A stretch of 64,000 nucleotides of DNA from Sphingosinicella sp942492965. GTDB taxonomy: Bacteria; Pseudomonadota; Alphaproteobacteria; Sphingomonadales; Sphingomonadaceae. Positions 35,262-44,560 of this stretch are shown here, in pieces. The position numbers and the translations under genes were made by a program. The DNA lies in contig OW818656.1 of the NCBI GenBank assembly GCA_942492965.1, positions 2,232,001-2,296,000 on the forward strand, read 5' to 3'. The notes beneath the pieces were generated by a model. That model searched no databases. It had not been told where the DNA came from and was given only the letters and a program-made list of their open reading frames with translations. Each line of letters opens with the position of its first letter. Position 1 is the stretch's first letter.

Positions 35262-36619
35262 GCGAAGTCTCTCTGTGAAACGGATTGACTTTGCAAACGG
35301 CGCGACGGAACCGCAAACCAACTGATCAGCGCAGCAGCGACAGCGAAAACAGCTCCCAGCGCGAGGCTGAGGCGGGCAGCCGTCGCAGCGCTCGCGCTGG
35401 CCAGTAAGAGCCCGATCGCGAATGCGCCGATGGTCTGCCCGATCAGGCGCGCGCTGCCCTGCATCCCGCCCGCCGCCGCGCTTCGCTCGGGCGGAGCGCT
35501 CAGGAACATGATGCGGTTGTTGGGCACCTGGAATAGCCCGAACCCAAGTCCGCTCAGGGCCGCGCCGATGGCAAGCGGCACGATGCTGTCGACCACTGGC
35601 CATATCGCTGAGAAGAGCAACCCCAGCCCGAGCAGCGCACCGCCCGCGACGCACAGCCTTGCCGAAGCGAACCGCTCCGCAAGGCGGCTGGCGATCGAAC
35701 TGGTCATGGCAACGGTCAATGGCCAGCACGTCATGGCGATGCCAGAACCGAAAGGGCCGTAGCCGAGCCCCAATTGCAGATAGAAGGGCAGTGCGAGCAC
35801 GCCCGCCGATTGCGCGATAAAGCAGCAGACCGACGCCGCCACCGAAACCCGAAACGCGCGCTGGCCCAGCAGGTCGATCGGCCAGATCGGCGCTTCCCGC
35901 GCACGCTCGCGCCGGATCAGCAGCACGGCGAGCGCGACGGCCAGACCAGCGGCCAACGCCGCCCAGACGCTTTGCGCCATCCCGGCTGCGACCAGAAACA
36001 GCCCGGCGATCGAGGCGTGCAGTAAGATCCCAGCATAGTCTATGCGGCTCCGGCTCGGCGCCACTTCGGGCAGCGCGAACGAAGCGGCCAGCGCCATGGC
36101 GATCACCGGCAGCTTGGTGAAGAACAGCCAGGGCCAAGGCGCGATCGACAGGATTAGCGCTCCGGCAACCGGCCCCACAGCCGAGCACAGGGCGACATTC
36201 AACGCGTTCCAGCCAATCGCCCGCCCCAGCCGCTCCGCGCCGAGTGCGAAGCGCAACAGCGCAATCCCCAGCGCCATGATCGCTGCTCCGCCTAGCCCTT
36301 GCAGCACGCGTGCAGCCACCAGCACATCAAGGCTGGGCGCAAACCCACACAGGATCGAAGCCGCGCTGAACAGGCTCAACCCGCCCACGAACAGCCTTTT
36401 GTACCCGAATTTCTCTGCGACATGGGCGCTCGGCAGCAATCCCATGACGAGTGCAGTCTGATAGGCGCTGACGGTCAGGGTCGCCTGCGCGGGCGTAACG
36501 CGCAACGATGCGGCCATCACCGGCAGCGCGACATTAACTAGTCCCGCGTCGAGCACGACCAGCGCCATCGCCGCTATCACCGCCATTATGCTTGCGCCCT
36601 GCCGCGCCTGTGCGGTCAT
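35258..36619 (-). CDS. MFS transporter, DHA2-like
   Basis: A 453-aa inner-membrane protein with about 14 hydrophobic segments. LDAGLVNVALPVMAASL in helix 1 and RVLQGLGGAAIMALG match DHA2-type multidrug efflux pumps. It overlaps the end of the upstream cupin gene by four bases (ATGA). Likely an exporter for a small molecule linked to the cupin and controlled by the divergent LysR protein. Confidence 0.87.
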   Translation of the reverse strand: MTAQARQGASIMAVIAAMALVVLDAGLVNVALPVMAASLRVTPAQATLTVSAYQTALVMGLLPSAHVAEKFGYKRLFVGGLSLFSAASILCGFAPSLDVLVAARVLQGLGGAAIMALGIALLRFALGAERLGRAIGWNALNVALCSAVGPVAGALILSIAPWPWLFFTKLPVIAMALAASFALPEVAPSRSRIDYAGILLHASIAGLFLVAAGMAQSVWAALAAGLAVALAVLLIRRERAREAPIWPIDLLGQRAFRVSVAASVCCFIAQSAGVLALPFYLQLGLGYGPFGSGIAMTCWPLTVAMTSSIASRLAERFASARLCVAGGALLGLGLLFSAIWPVVDSIVPLAIGAALSGLGFGLFQVPNNRIMFLSAPPERSAAAGGMQGSARLIGQTIGAFAIGLLLASASAATAARLSLALGAVFAVAAALISWFAVPSRRLQSQSVSQRDFA

Positions 36620-37155
36620 GGCAGCGGCACGCGCCAGGCGCGGTCACGCTCAACAAAGCGGGTGAGTTTGCGCTCGACCTGATCTTCATGCCGCAGGTCG
36701 CGTTCGGTGAATCGGAAAACCAGCGCATTCTCAGTCAGGCAACGCGTATCGTGGATATCGCCGGGTAGATAGGCGCGCGCTTCGCCCGGCCGCAGGATGA
36801 TCGCATCGCGCCGCACCAGCCGGTCGCCGCCCGCATCTGGCACGCGGACATAGCCACCGATTTCCAGCGCGCCAGATTGCACGGCATAGACCACCCAGGC
36901 CCGGCCATGATCGTGCGGTGGACGATAAAGACCTAGTTGCTCGGCATGCGCCAGCAGCATGAAGCTATCCGGCTCACGGTGCAGTTCACGCGTGGCCGGG
37001 CGCTCGGCGAGCAGGTTCGCGAGCCATTCCTCGCTCGCGTCTGCTGCAGTCAGAGCATCGAGATGCGCGCGGCACTGCGCCACCAATTCGCTTGTGATCG
37101 GTTCCCAATCGCCGCGCACCGCCGCGACAAACCTGTCCAACGCTGTTCCGGTCAT
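36616..37155 (-). CDS. Cupin-fold protein related to cysteine dioxygenase
   Basis: A 179-aa cupin. RPPHDHGRAWVVYAV is an HxH metal motif in the style of the cysteine dioxygenase/mercaptopropionate dioxygenase group, and the later GDIHDTR supplies the third His. Cofactor Tyr and substrate residues cannot be judged. It probably uses Fe and O2 on a thiol or small acid. It heads the operon with the MFS gene and is divergent from the LysR regulator. Confidence 0.72.
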   Translation of the reverse strand: MTGTALDRFVAAVRGDWEPITSELVAQCRAHLDALTAADASEEWLANLLAERPATRELHREPDSFMLLAHAEQLGLYRPPHDHGRAWVVYAVQSGALEIGGYVRVPDAGGDRLVRRDAIILRPGEARAYLPGDIHDTRCLTENALVFRFTERDLRHEDQVERKLTRFVERDRAWRVPLP

Positions 37156-37289
37156 GATGCAAAAATCCTCGTCTCTTGATGACGCGGATCCCTACTGCGT
37201 GTACCAGATAGCGCGAAAGACGCACTGATTGCATATTATGGTTGCGTTTGACGCGTTATATTGATGGCATGGCTGCGGCAGGACACGGC

Positions 37290-38183
37290 ATGGCATCCCC
37301 TGATCTCAACCTACTTCACACGCTCGACGTGCTGCTGACTGAAGGCAGCGTAGTGCGCGCCGGTAAGCGGCTACGGCTAAGCCCCTCCGCGATGAGCCGG
37401 GCACTGGCACGGCTGCGCGCGATCACCGGCGATCAGCTGCTGGTTCGCGCCGGCCGTGGGCTGGTGCCGACACCGCGCGCTATCGAGATGCGGGAGAAGG
37501 TGCATGATCTGGTCGAGAAAGCGCATATTCTTCTGCGCCCCGCCGACCGGCTCGAGCTTGCGACGCTCGAGCGCACCTTCATCCTGCGCACCAGCGACGG
37601 CATCGCCGAGACGTTCGGACCCAAGCTGATCGCACGCGTCCAACAGGAAGCGCCGGGGGTCCAGCTCAGGTTCGTGCGCAAGCTCGACAAGAATAGCGAG
37701 GGGCTGCGCGACGGCTCGCTCGATCTGGAGACCGGTGTGGTGGAAGGCACCACCGGGCCGGAGGTTCGGGCGCAGGCCCTGTTCGTCGATCGCTATATCG
37801 GCGCGGTGCGCGGCGATCACCCGCTGGCGCGCATGGAAGTTGGTGCGTCCGACTATGCCGCCTGGAACCATGTGGTCGCGTGGCGCCCGGGGCTCGACCT
37901 GCTCGGCATCGATGTGATGATGGAGCGGCTTGGCCTGACCCGCCATGTAATGACTACCGTGGACGGCTTTTCCGCTGCGCTGGCGCTCGCGCGCGGATCG
38001 GATCTGATCGCAACTGTGCCAGAGTTGCACACCGCTGCCCTGCGCGACGGGATGTTCACCTTTCCCATCCCGCTCCCCGTTCCCGAATTTACCATCTCGC
38101 TACTCTGGCACCCGCGGCTGGACGGTGATCCGGCGCACCGCTGGCTGCGCAAATGCGTGCTGGAGGCTTGCGGGAATAGGTGA
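37290..38183 (+). CDS. LysR-family regulator
   Basis: A 297-aa LysR-type transcription factor. The N-terminal HTH is LNLLHTLDVLLTEGSVVRAG through SPSAMSRALARLRAITGDQL, and the periplasmic-binding-like effector domain follows. ATG 37290 is used because CAGGA lies 7 bases upstream; ATG 37269 and a TTG at 37242 are alternatives. It is divergent from the cupin-MFS operon, the usual arrangement for a LysR target, with a 134-base promoter gap between. Confidence 0.88.
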   Translation: MASPDLNLLHTLDVLLTEGSVVRAGKRLRLSPSAMSRALARLRAITGDQLLVRAGRGLVPTPRAIEMREKVHDLVEKAHILLRPADRLELATLERTFILRTSDGIAETFGPKLIARVQQEAPGVQLRFVRKLDKNSEGLRDGSLDLETGVVEGTTGPEVRAQALFVDRYIGAVRGDHPLARMEVGASDYAAWNHVVAWRPGLDLLGIDVMMERLGLTRHVMTTVDGFSAALALARGSDLIATVPELHTAALRDGMFTFPIPLPVPEFTISLLWHPRLDGDPAHRWLRKCVLEACGNR

Positions 38184-38428
38184 ATATCTTCTCGACGGTC
38201 CGTCCCAGCCTGTCGTCCGCTACGACCACGACCAGGCTGGCTGCAGAGTCCCAATGGTTGGCCGTGTCCGCCGAGTTACCTGTGAACGAACGGCAAGGTT
38301 CGATGGGACGATCCAGCCCTCGTAACAACTGCTTTGTCGGAGATATCCTCGTCGCGCTTCCGCTCTTCGAGCACGTCGATCGCGCCCATCACTGGGTCCT
38401 GCCGGTTGTTTACAAGCTGCCGAGGTCG
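38184..38428. other. Gene-free convergent spacer
   Basis: A 245-base gap between the convergent LysR and TetR genes. Frames here have no protein-like character and no clear terminator hairpin with a T-run was found. Confidence 0.4.
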
Positions 38429-39013
38429 TCAGGTGGAGGGCGTCATCCTCTCGAGTTCTTCCTTGAACAGTGCCCGGACTTCCGAGGTACTGATCGCGTT
38501 GTCGTGGTAATGCCAGAAGATTATTCCGACGGAAATCGCATGCAGTCGAAAGGCGCCGACCTCCACATTATAATCTGCACATATGCAGCCTGCCTTCTGA
38601 AGTTTCGCGAGCATTTGCTTGAAGATCAGAAAGGATGCACGGAGCGCCGTCCCGAGTGCGGCGTTCAAGTCTGGATCTTTCAGGGCCTCTCGCGCGATAT
38701 TGATGTTTATTCGGTAGGCATTCCGGTCCTCTCCCGCCAAACCGACTGCTGTCTCTTCTAGAAATCGTTCCAACTCGGCGATCGAAGTAATCTCCGCCGC
38801 AGATGACCATCCTTGTTGCTGCTCAAGGATGGCAATCATCACTTCACGCTTGTTTTTGAAATGGGTGTAGAGCGCGCCGATGCTGAGACCGGCACGTTCT
38901 CCGATCTGCTTCATGGTCGTGTTTTCATAGTCGTCTGTCCTGAAGCACGCGATGGCCGCGTCCAGAATCTGTTGGCGTCGCTGTACCATGTGCGCCGGAT
39001 CCCGCTTGGGCAT
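38429..39013 (-). CDS. TetR-family regulator C
   Basis: A 194-aa TetR-type protein. The HTH is QQILDAAIACFRTDDYENTT to LSIGALYTHFKNKREVMIAI, with a C-terminal ligand domain. The start at 39013 gives MPKRDPAHM directly before the HTH; longer starts add a basic unlikely tail. It is divergent from the TBDR-MFS-peptidase operon, and a perfect palindrome lies between them. Confidence 0.86.
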   Translation of the reverse strand: MPKRDPAHMVQRRQQILDAAIACFRTDDYENTTMKQIGERAGLSIGALYTHFKNKREVMIAILEQQQGWSSAAEITSIAELERFLEETAVGLAGEDRNAYRININIAREALKDPDLNAALGTALRASFLIFKQMLAKLQKAGCICADYNVEVGAFRLHAISVGIIFWHYHDNAISTSEVRALFKEELERMTPST

Positions 39014-39190
39014 GGTTCTTCTCTCTCGATCCTCGCAATTGACTGGCCGGAGCGTTTTCATTCGCGCAAGGCCGCCGTCAACGCTCCGCTTCGTTTCTTT
39101 CGCAGCAGATCGCGCCTTCAAGCCATTCCAGCCTCCGACTTCGAACGTCTCCCGCCGCTTGGATGCGGATAGCAGCTTGACAGCAAAATA

Positions 39191-39210
39191 AAAAGAACTC
39201 AGGTTCTTTT
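39191..39210. promoter_or_regulatory. Operator candidate AAAAGAAC-TCAG-GTTCTTTT
   Basis: A perfect 8-bp inverted repeat with a 4-base centre in an AT-rich promoter gap between TetR C and TBDR 4. It is 45 bases before the receptor ATG at 39255. This is the likely binding site of TetR C and covers the promoter of the five-gene operon. Confidence 0.65.
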
Positions 39211-39254
39211 AAATAAACGAATCATAATTCTCTTATTTTCAGATGGAGGACGGA

Positions 39255-41468
39255 ATGAGTTGGTATCGCCAGGTCAAAGGAGCGGCCCTCGCGAGCGGAC
39301 TTGCACTGCCAATGGCCATGACCAATCCGGCATACGCCGAAGCCACGGGCGGGGCAGGGAACGATGCCGAGACCCGGGTTGCCATCCCGGAAATCGTGGT
39401 CACGGCTACGAAGCAGAGGGGCTTGCTCAGCGATACACCCATGTCGATCTCTGTCCTTGGGGGAGATGAAATCGACAAACGGGGTATTCGCGACTTCAAC
39501 GATATCGCAACGGCTGTACCCGGCGTTTCCCTGCAAACATTCGGAGCGGGCGCCGTGCAGGTAAACATGCGCGGCATCAGCACGGGCACGGGCGTTTCGC
39601 CGACCGTGGGTATCTATCTCGATGACGTTGCCTACACAGGCACCAGTGTCGGCCTCGCATCCGGCTTTGACCCGATGGCCTTTGACTTTGAACGCATTGA
39701 GGTGCTGCGCGGGCCGCAGGGCACGCTTTATGGCGCCAGCACGCTGAACGGGCTGATCAAGTTTGTCACGGTCGCGCCCGATCTTGATGACCTTTCAGGA
39801 ACAGCGTCGGTCGATCTTTCTACGACGCGCCATGGCGGGACGAACGGAACCCTGCGCGGCGTTGTCAACGCGCCGATCGTGCCTGGCAAAATTGCCGTTC
39901 GGGCCGGCGGCTTCTACAGCCATGACGCGGGGTATATCGAGAATATCGCCGCGTCCGGGAAGGCGAATGAGGCCGATATCTATGGCGGCAGAATCGACGT
40001 TTTGCTGAAGCCCAGCGATCCGCTGACGATCCGTCTCGGCGCCTTCCTGCAGAATATCAAGCGCGACGGGCACGCCGATGTCGATTATGATCTGGTCACG
40101 GGAGAGCCGGTCTTTGGCGCGCTTCTGCAGAACCGCCTGACGCCTGAACCGTTCAACCAGTATTACCGGCTGGTCAACGGAACAGTCGACTATGACTTCG
40201 GCGGCGCGACGTTGACGTCGATCACCAGCTATCAATCCTCCACCACAAAGCAGTTCCAGGATTCATCGGGCTATTTCGTGCCGCTGCTTGGGGCGTTTGG
40301 GCTCGATTTTCCGAAATATTACGCCAAGACTGACCTGCGCAGCAAAACCTTCACGGAAGAGTTGCGGTTGGCTTCTGCTTCCGACAGCAAACTGGAGTGG
40401 TTGGTGGGGCTGTATTACACCAACACGAGGAACAGGCAGAGGCAATGGGTTCAGCCGCTCAACGCGGATGATTCCGCTGTGGCAGGCTTTGACCTCCTGA
40501 CGGTTTACGTCCCGTCGAAATTCTCTGAAATCGCTGCCTTCGGCAATCTGACCTACCACTTCACGCCCAAGTTCGATCTGACGGTCGGCGCGCGAATTGC
40601 CCGGGATCATTCGTCTGGCCGGCAGGAGGGGTCAGGCCTTCTGGTCGGGTCCACGCCCAAGGTGTCTTCGAAACAGACGATTTCGACCTTTCTCGTCAAT
40701 CCACGATATCAGTTCAGCGACGATGTCATGGCCTATGTCCGCGTGGCGAGCGGCTATCGCCCGGGCGGGCCGAATACCGTCTCCTACGATCCGGCAACCG
40801 GCGATCCGCTGGCCCCGCCCAGCTATCGCACGGACAAGCTCTGGAGCTATGATGTCGGTCTCAAGGCCTCGACGCCGGACAACCGGTTCAGCATAGATGC
40901 CAATGTCTTCTACATCGACTGGACGGACATCCAGATCGTTGCCACCATCAACGGCATCGGTGTGATTGCGAACGCGAGCAAGGCGAAAAGCACTGGTGTC
41001 GAAGTTTCCGCCAATGCGCGTCCTGTTCGGGGACTCGATATCAACGCCAACTTTGCCTTTACGGATGCCACGCTGCAGGCGGATTCCGCCTTCCTCGGCG
41101 GTGTGAACGGGGAGCGGCTTCCCGATACGGCCCGCTTCACCACGGCGGTGAATGCGGACTACAGCTTCCCGATTTCCGACGGGGCAAGCGCAACGCTGGG
41201 CGCCGGGTTCCGCTATGTCGGGGACCGTTATTCCAGCTTCAATAACAGCGCGACGGCACCGCAATACCACATCCCCTCCTATTCGATCACGGACCTCCGT
41301 GCCGGCATCGATCTGGATCGGGTGCATGTCGGCCTTTACGTCAAGAACCTGTTCGACAATCGCGGGCAGATTTCGGGCTACAGCACCTTTGCAAGTGTGG
41401 GTGCGCCGGTCCAGGTTCCGATCATCCAGCCCCGGACGTTCGGCATCAAGGTGCGAGGATCCTTCTAA
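39255..41468 (+). CDS. TonB-dependent receptor 4 (mlr-like operon)
   Basis: A 737-aa outer-membrane receptor with a signal peptide ending at NPAYA, TonB-box/plug start PEIVVTATKQRG, plug motif IEVLRGPQGTLYGASTLNG (the usual RNTTGG is replaced by ASTLNG), and C-terminal FGIKVRGSF. ATG 39255 is used because GGAGG lies 5 bases upstream, inside a longer frame from 39243. It leads five co-directional genes and probably imports a peptide-like substrate for the peptidases downstream. Confidence 0.94.
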   Translation: MSWYRQVKGAALASGLALPMAMTNPAYAEATGGAGNDAETRVAIPEIVVTATKQRGLLSDTPMSISVLGGDEIDKRGIRDFNDIATAVPGVSLQTFGAGAVQVNMRGISTGTGVSPTVGIYLDDVAYTGTSVGLASGFDPMAFDFERIEVLRGPQGTLYGASTLNGLIKFVTVAPDLDDLSGTASVDLSTTRHGGTNGTLRGVVNAPIVPGKIAVRAGGFYSHDAGYIENIAASGKANEADIYGGRIDVLLKPSDPLTIRLGAFLQNIKRDGHADVDYDLVTGEPVFGALLQNRLTPEPFNQYYRLVNGTVDYDFGGATLTSITSYQSSTTKQFQDSSGYFVPLLGAFGLDFPKYYAKTDLRSKTFTEELRLASASDSKLEWLVGLYYTNTRNRQRQWVQPLNADDSAVAGFDLLTVYVPSKFSEIAAFGNLTYHFTPKFDLTVGARIARDHSSGRQEGSGLLVGSTPKVSSKQTISTFLVNPRYQFSDDVMAYVRVASGYRPGGPNTVSYDPATGDPLAPPSYRTDKLWSYDVGLKASTPDNRFSIDANVFYIDWTDIQIVATINGIGVIANASKAKSTGVEVSANARPVRGLDINANFAFTDATLQADSAFLGGVNGERLPDTARFTTAVNADYSFPISDGASATLGAGFRYVGDRYSSFNNSATAPQYHIPSYSITDLRAGIDLDRVHVGLYVKNLFDNRGQISGYSTFASVGAPVQVPIIQPRTFGIKVRGSF

Positions 41469-42872
41469 GTGAACTCTGGCCCGGCGGACATGCATCTGGA
41501 TACGGGCACGACATCCTCCCGGGGCGGCTCAGGCGCGACCCGGGAGGTGCTTGGGGATTCGGAAATGCAAGGCCCGCCGGATCAGGCGAGCGGATCATCA
41601 AAATCGGCCTGGTATGCGCTCGGCATCCTGATCCTGATCGCTCTCGTTGCGGCCGTCGATCGCCAGATGCTGGTGCTGATCGCAGAACCGCTGCGCGCGA
41701 GCTTCGGGCTCTCCGATGTGCAGCTCGGGATGCTGCAGGGCTTCGGTCTTGCCCTGATCATCGGCATTGCCGCCTTTCCGATCGGCTGGCTCGCCGATCG
41801 CTATGACCGGCGCGTGGTCCTGAGCGGCTGCATTCTGATCTGGAGCATCGCGACACTCGCCTGCGGGCTTGCCCAGAATTTCGAGCAGCTGATGCTGGCG
41901 ACGATGCTTCTTGCCGTAGGGGAAGCGGGCCTCGCGCCTATATGCTTCAGCTTGATTCCCGACCTATTCAGAAATGATAGACGCCATCTTGCGAATGCCA
42001 TCTTCGTGGTTTCCTCCAGCCTTACGGCCGGCATCGCGTTTGCGCTTGGCGGCCGCCTTATCGAATGGGTTACGGTCAGCCACGCAAGTTTTCCCGAACT
42101 GGTACAGGGAATGGAACCCTGGCGGCTGAGCTTCTTCTTCGTCGCTATTCCCGGTCCACTCTGCGTGTTGCTGATCGCGACGATCCGGGGGCGCCGGCAG
42201 GTAGTGAAAACGGGCAGGGAAGAGACGGGTACCGTTACACTCGGCGCACATCTTCGCCGCCACTGGAAACTGCTGAGCGTGTTCTTTTTCGGCTTCGGCC
42301 TCGGTACGCTTGGTGTTGCCGCTGCGGGCTGGATCCCCATCATCGCCAGCCGCGTCTATCAGGCGTCGGCTCAGGACATCGGGACCGGCATGGCGGTCGC
42401 TTCCATCGCCGGTCTCATCATCGGCCTTGTCGGCGGAAGTCTCTATCTGAAGGCCGTCAGGGCGCGGCTCGGCGTTAGGGCGCCCTTGCACATGATGTGG
42501 CTGGGCTTTTTTCTGGCGGCCCTGATAGCGCTTGCGCTGCCGTGGATCACCAGCGCCAATGGCCTCTTTATCCTGATGGGTGTTCAAACCACCGTTGCGG
42601 TCGTCGGCACCATGTCTTTCCCGACCGTTGTGCAGGACCTGTCCCCCGCTCATCTGCGCGCACGAATGATCGCCATCAGCGCGATGGTGGTGGTGGGCAT
42701 GCAGGCCTGCGCGCCTGTGCTGGTCGGCACGCTGTCCGACCACCTTGGAACGACGACGAACGCTCTGCAAATCTCCGTCGCAACCGTTGGGGTGATCGGA
42801 TTGCTGGTGAGCAGCCTGATGCTGTGGGCCATCGGCGGTAAATTTTCGGATTTCATGAACAAGGCGCGGTGA
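41469..42872 (+). CDS. MFS transporter of the mlr-like operon
   Basis: A 467-aa 12-segment transporter. GWLADRYDRRVVLSGC is MFS motif A after helix 2, and the helix 1 region DRQMLVLIAEP is typical of the spinster-like MFS group common in sphingomonads. The GTG at 41469 directly follows the receptor's TAA with GAGGA upstream; ATG 41490 is an alternative. It likely moves the peptide or its products across the inner membrane, a role like MlrD. Confidence 0.86.
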   Translation: MNSGPADMHLDTGTTSSRGGSGATREVLGDSEMQGPPDQASGSSKSAWYALGILILIALVAAVDRQMLVLIAEPLRASFGLSDVQLGMLQGFGLALIIGIAAFPIGWLADRYDRRVVLSGCILIWSIATLACGLAQNFEQLMLATMLLAVGEAGLAPICFSLIPDLFRNDRRHLANAIFVVSSSLTAGIAFALGGRLIEWVTVSHASFPELVQGMEPWRLSFFFVAIPGPLCVLLIATIRGRRQVVKTGREETGTVTLGAHLRRHWKLLSVFFFGFGLGTLGVAAAGWIPIIASRVYQASAQDIGTGMAVASIAGLIIGLVGGSLYLKAVRARLGVRAPLHMMWLGFFLAALIALALPWITSANGLFILMGVQTTVAVVGTMSFPTVVQDLSPAHLRARMIAISAMVVVGMQACAPVLVGTLSDHLGTTTNALQISVATVGVIGLLVSSLMLWAIGGKFSDFMNKAR

Positions 42873-42928
42873 TTTCCGGGGAAATTGTCCCGGGCGCCTT
42901 GCTTGACACACGATCAGAGGTTTCGACG

Positions 42929-44560
42929 ATGGAAGAGAGCAACCCATCATTGCCCACACGGCTAGAGGCACTGTTCACGGCTTACGCGCGCTCGGACGCG
43001 CCGGGCCTTGTCGTGGGTGTGGCGCATGAAGGCAGGGTGCTTCTTCGCAAGGGCCTCGGCCTCGCCAGTATAGAACATTCGGTTGCCAACACGCCTGCAA
43101 CCCGCATGCGGATCGGTTCGACCAGCAAGCACTTCACCTGCCTCGCCATTCTGCTGCTGGCCGAAGATGGCAAGCTGCATCCAAGCGACGGCGTGCGCAA
43201 GCACCTGCCCGAACTTCCGGCGCTTGCGGGTGAAGCGACACTGCAGAACCTGATGTCCCACACGAGCGGGTATCGCTGCCATCTCGACCTCGGGACCATT
43301 GCCGACGGCTTTGCGATTCAGTCGACCGGCACTGCCCTGTCGATGGAACTGCGCCAGATCGGTGTGAATTTCACGCCCGGCGGCAAGATGATCTATTGCA
43401 ACGGGGGATATCACCTCCTGTCGCTCATCATCGAAAGGCTTTCAGGCAGGCCGTTCGAACGGTTTCTGGAAGAGCGCATCTTCAGGCCGCTCAGGATGGT
43501 TGATACCTGTTCTGTCCCCAGCGACTTCGAAATCCATCCCGGCATGGCGACGCTGCATGTCCCCACGCCAGTGGGCGGATATCGCCGTGGGATCTTCCCC
43601 AGCGAGGAGGTTCGCGGCGAAGGGGGCATAATCTCGACAATCGACGACATGCTGCTCTGGATGGCGCACATGCGCGGGCCAAAGACTGTAGGCAGCGAAG
43701 ACAGCTGGCAGCAGCTGTCGATGCGTACCCGGCTGAACGATGGGGAAGAGATCGAATATTGTCTTGGCCTGCTGCGCGGCGTCTATCGCGGGGTCAAAGT
43801 CGTCCACCATGCCGGGGGCGTTGTCGGCGGTCTCTGCCAGATGCTTACGGTACCGGATCACGCGCTGGACATCATCATCATCGCCAATGGTGCGCAGGTC
43901 AATCCGGCGGATCTGTCCCACAAGGTCATCGACACTGTTCTCGGGGATGACCTTCTGGGTCCACCGGCTGAGCGACTGAAGGTGGCAGACTGCGCACCGA
44001 TCCTCGGGCGATATCAGGCGACCGGGTCTGGCCTGATCTTCGATCTCGTGGATGTGGACGGCGCGCTTGGGCTTGGCGTCCTGACGAATCCCGGTCTTCC
44101 GATGGACAGGCGCGGTGCGGGATGTGAGCTGCTGTTCTCCGGCAGCGGCATGGGACCTTACCGTATCGACATTCCGGCGCTTGGCGACGATACGCCAGCA
44201 CAGACGCTGGATTTCTACGATTGTGGTGCGGCGGACAGGCTGGAGCGCATCGACGAAGAGCCTCCGGCGGTGGAATTCATGGCCGCTCAGCTTGGCGGTA
44301 ACTATTATTCTGCAGACCTCGACAGTTCCGCCCGGATTTCGCTCGAGAGCGGCATTCTATCCCTCAAGATTGATGGTCACCTCGGCGGCAATACTCTGAC
44401 CCTTCAGCCTGTGACGGGCTCGGCTTTGGCCTTTTTCAGCGATCTCGGGATTCTGAAGTTCAGGGGCACGCTCCATCCTGAACGGCAGGGCAACGAGATC
44501 ACAGGCTTTGCGCTGAATACGCCGCGCACCCGCAACCTGCAGTTCGTGCGCCGGTCATGA
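42929..44560 (+). CDS. S12-type serine peptidase (beta-lactamase fold, D-aminopeptidase-like)
   Basis: A 543-aa enzyme. Nucleophile motif STSKHF, the Tyr of YxN in YCNGGYHLLS, and HHAGGV in the position of the KTG/HxG motif are all visible in residues 35-320. The remaining 200 residues form beta-rich domains, an arrangement that recalls Ochrobactrum D-aminopeptidase (three domains, about 520 residues), and MlrB of microcystin degradation belongs to the same broad family. No signal peptide. The ATG at 42929 has AGAGG 8 bases upstream; a GTG at 42869 overlaps the MFS stop and could also serve. Likely cuts peptides that contain D-residues. Confidence 0.82.
   Translation: MEESNPSLPTRLEALFTAYARSDAPGLVVGVAHEGRVLLRKGLGLASIEHSVANTPATRMRIGSTSKHFTCLAILLLAEDGKLHPSDGVRKHLPELPALAGEATLQNLMSHTSGYRCHLDLGTIADGFAIQSTGTALSMELRQIGVNFTPGGKMIYCNGGYHLLSLIIERLSGRPFERFLEERIFRPLRMVDTCSVPSDFEIHPGMATLHVPTPVGGYRRGIFPSEEVRGEGGIISTIDDMLLWMAHMRGPKTVGSEDSWQQLSMRTRLNDGEEIEYCLGLLRGVYRGVKVVHHAGGVVGGLCQMLTVPDHALDIIIIANGAQVNPADLSHKVIDTVLGDDLLGPPAERLKVADCAPILGRYQATGSGLIFDLVDVDGALGLGVLTNPGLPMDRRGAGCELLFSGSGMGPYRIDIPALGDDTPAQTLDFYDCGAADRLERIDEEPPAVEFMAAQLGGNYYSADLDSSARISLESGILSLKIDGHLGGNTLTLQPVTGSALAFFSDLGILKFRGTLHPERQGNEITGFALNTPRTRNLQFVRRS

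Noticed and set aside
35136..36188. A 350-aa minus-strand frame over the MFS gene
   Set aside because: Only its last 41 codons, after the MFS stop, read as a plausible peptide; the remainder is an alternate frame of the transporter.
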